64,000 bases of DNA from Fuerstiella sp. (GTDB taxonomy: Bacteria > Planctomycetota > Planctomycetia > Planctomycetales > Planctomycetaceae): assembly GCA_022843805.1 (NCBI GenBank), contig JALHMY010000013.1:55342-119341 (forward strand). Reading direction: 5' to 3'. The notes beneath the pieces were generated by a model. It was given only the letters and a program-made list of their open reading frames with translations, was not told where the DNA came from and made no database searches. Shown in pieces: positions 63,972 through 64,000 of this stretch (the first letter of the stretch is position 1; every line of letters starts with the position of its first letter). The translations under genes and the position numbers were made by a program.

Positions 63972-64000
63972 CGGGGGCGGCCCCCCCCCGCCGGCGCCCC

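Larger units (their letters stand above)
63575..64000. other. Intergenic, hairpin-rich repeats to window end
   Basis: About 425 bp after the A2M gene, made almost wholly of two direct copies of a hairpin-bearing unit. Open frames in it on the minus strand repeat short Pro/Arg-rich phrases and are not called. The last ~35 bases are C/G homopolymer-rich. Confidence 0.7.

Noticed and set aside
63965..64000. Biological G/C homopolymer signal at the window end
   Set aside because: Runs of C and G at an edge may be a contig end or low-quality sequence, so no feature is inferred.

Overview
The window reads as chromosomal DNA of a planctomycete, most likely order Planctomycetales; genus not assignable from sequence alone. 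The evidence is the mix of families: paired PSD1-type cytochrome/DUF1549/DUF1553 proteins with DUF1501 proteins (three pairs plus one orphan DUF1501), three secreted sulfatases, a DUF1559 pseudopilin-like protein, a PEP-CTERM protein, a WD/PknB-style Ser/Thr kinase near an ECF sigma factor, and many small palindromic intergenic repeats. Coding density is high, and no rRNA, tRNA, CRISPR array, integrase or transposase was recognised.

Layout. 1-17413 (all minus strand): a long run beginning with a CoF synthetase/PaaK-like ligase and a sulfotransferase, then an orphan ABC ATPase, an NHL-repeat lipoprotein and a 1023-residue VWA membrane protein, then a MoxR - DUF58 - BatA-type VWA - membrane protein - ABC ATPase - ABC permease series. 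Many junctions are ATGA or TGATG stop/start overlaps, so these are likely translationally coupled. 18036-30483: DUF1501 orphan, PEP-CTERM protein, sulfatase, EthD-like protein, DUF1501/PSD1 pair, second sulfatase, small membrane protein, separated by repeat-rich intergenic DNA. 30484-35319: Ser/Thr kinase, tiny lipoprotein overlapping a DUF1559 protein, an XRE-SnoaL fusion and a divergent ECF sigma factor, probably one regulatory neighbourhood. 35442-39595: sugar isomerase/epimerase-like protein, sulfatase and MFS transporter on one strand, a plausible small catabolic unit. 39842-46527: branched-chain aminotransferase, TatC with a large extra loop, a TctC-TctB fusion with TctA (tripartite tricarboxylate transporter), and a convergent secreted alpha/beta hydrolase. 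46767-56323: two PSD1/DUF1501 pairs separated by a cytidine/guanine-deaminase-like enzyme. 56479-63574: small membrane protein and a 2079-residue bacterial alpha-2-macroglobulin with an intact thioester-type motif. 63575-64000: two copies of a hairpin-rich repeat.

Themes: export and surface chemistry dominate. Secreted sulfatases, Tat-type DUF1501 leaders with a tatC gene in the same window, lipoproteins and an A2M protein all point to an elaborate cell envelope and polysaccharide degradation. The least ordinary items are the TctC-TctB fusion, the XRE-SnoaL fusion beside an ECF sigma factor, the enlarged TatC loop, the A2M protein with a Trp-rich insert and a dyad upstream, and several repeat families, including a 59-bp palindrome present twice in opposite orientations and a perfect 13-unit 9-bp tandem array that supplies a stop codon. 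No clearly new multi-gene defence or biosynthetic system was found; the candidates offered are modest and stated as such.
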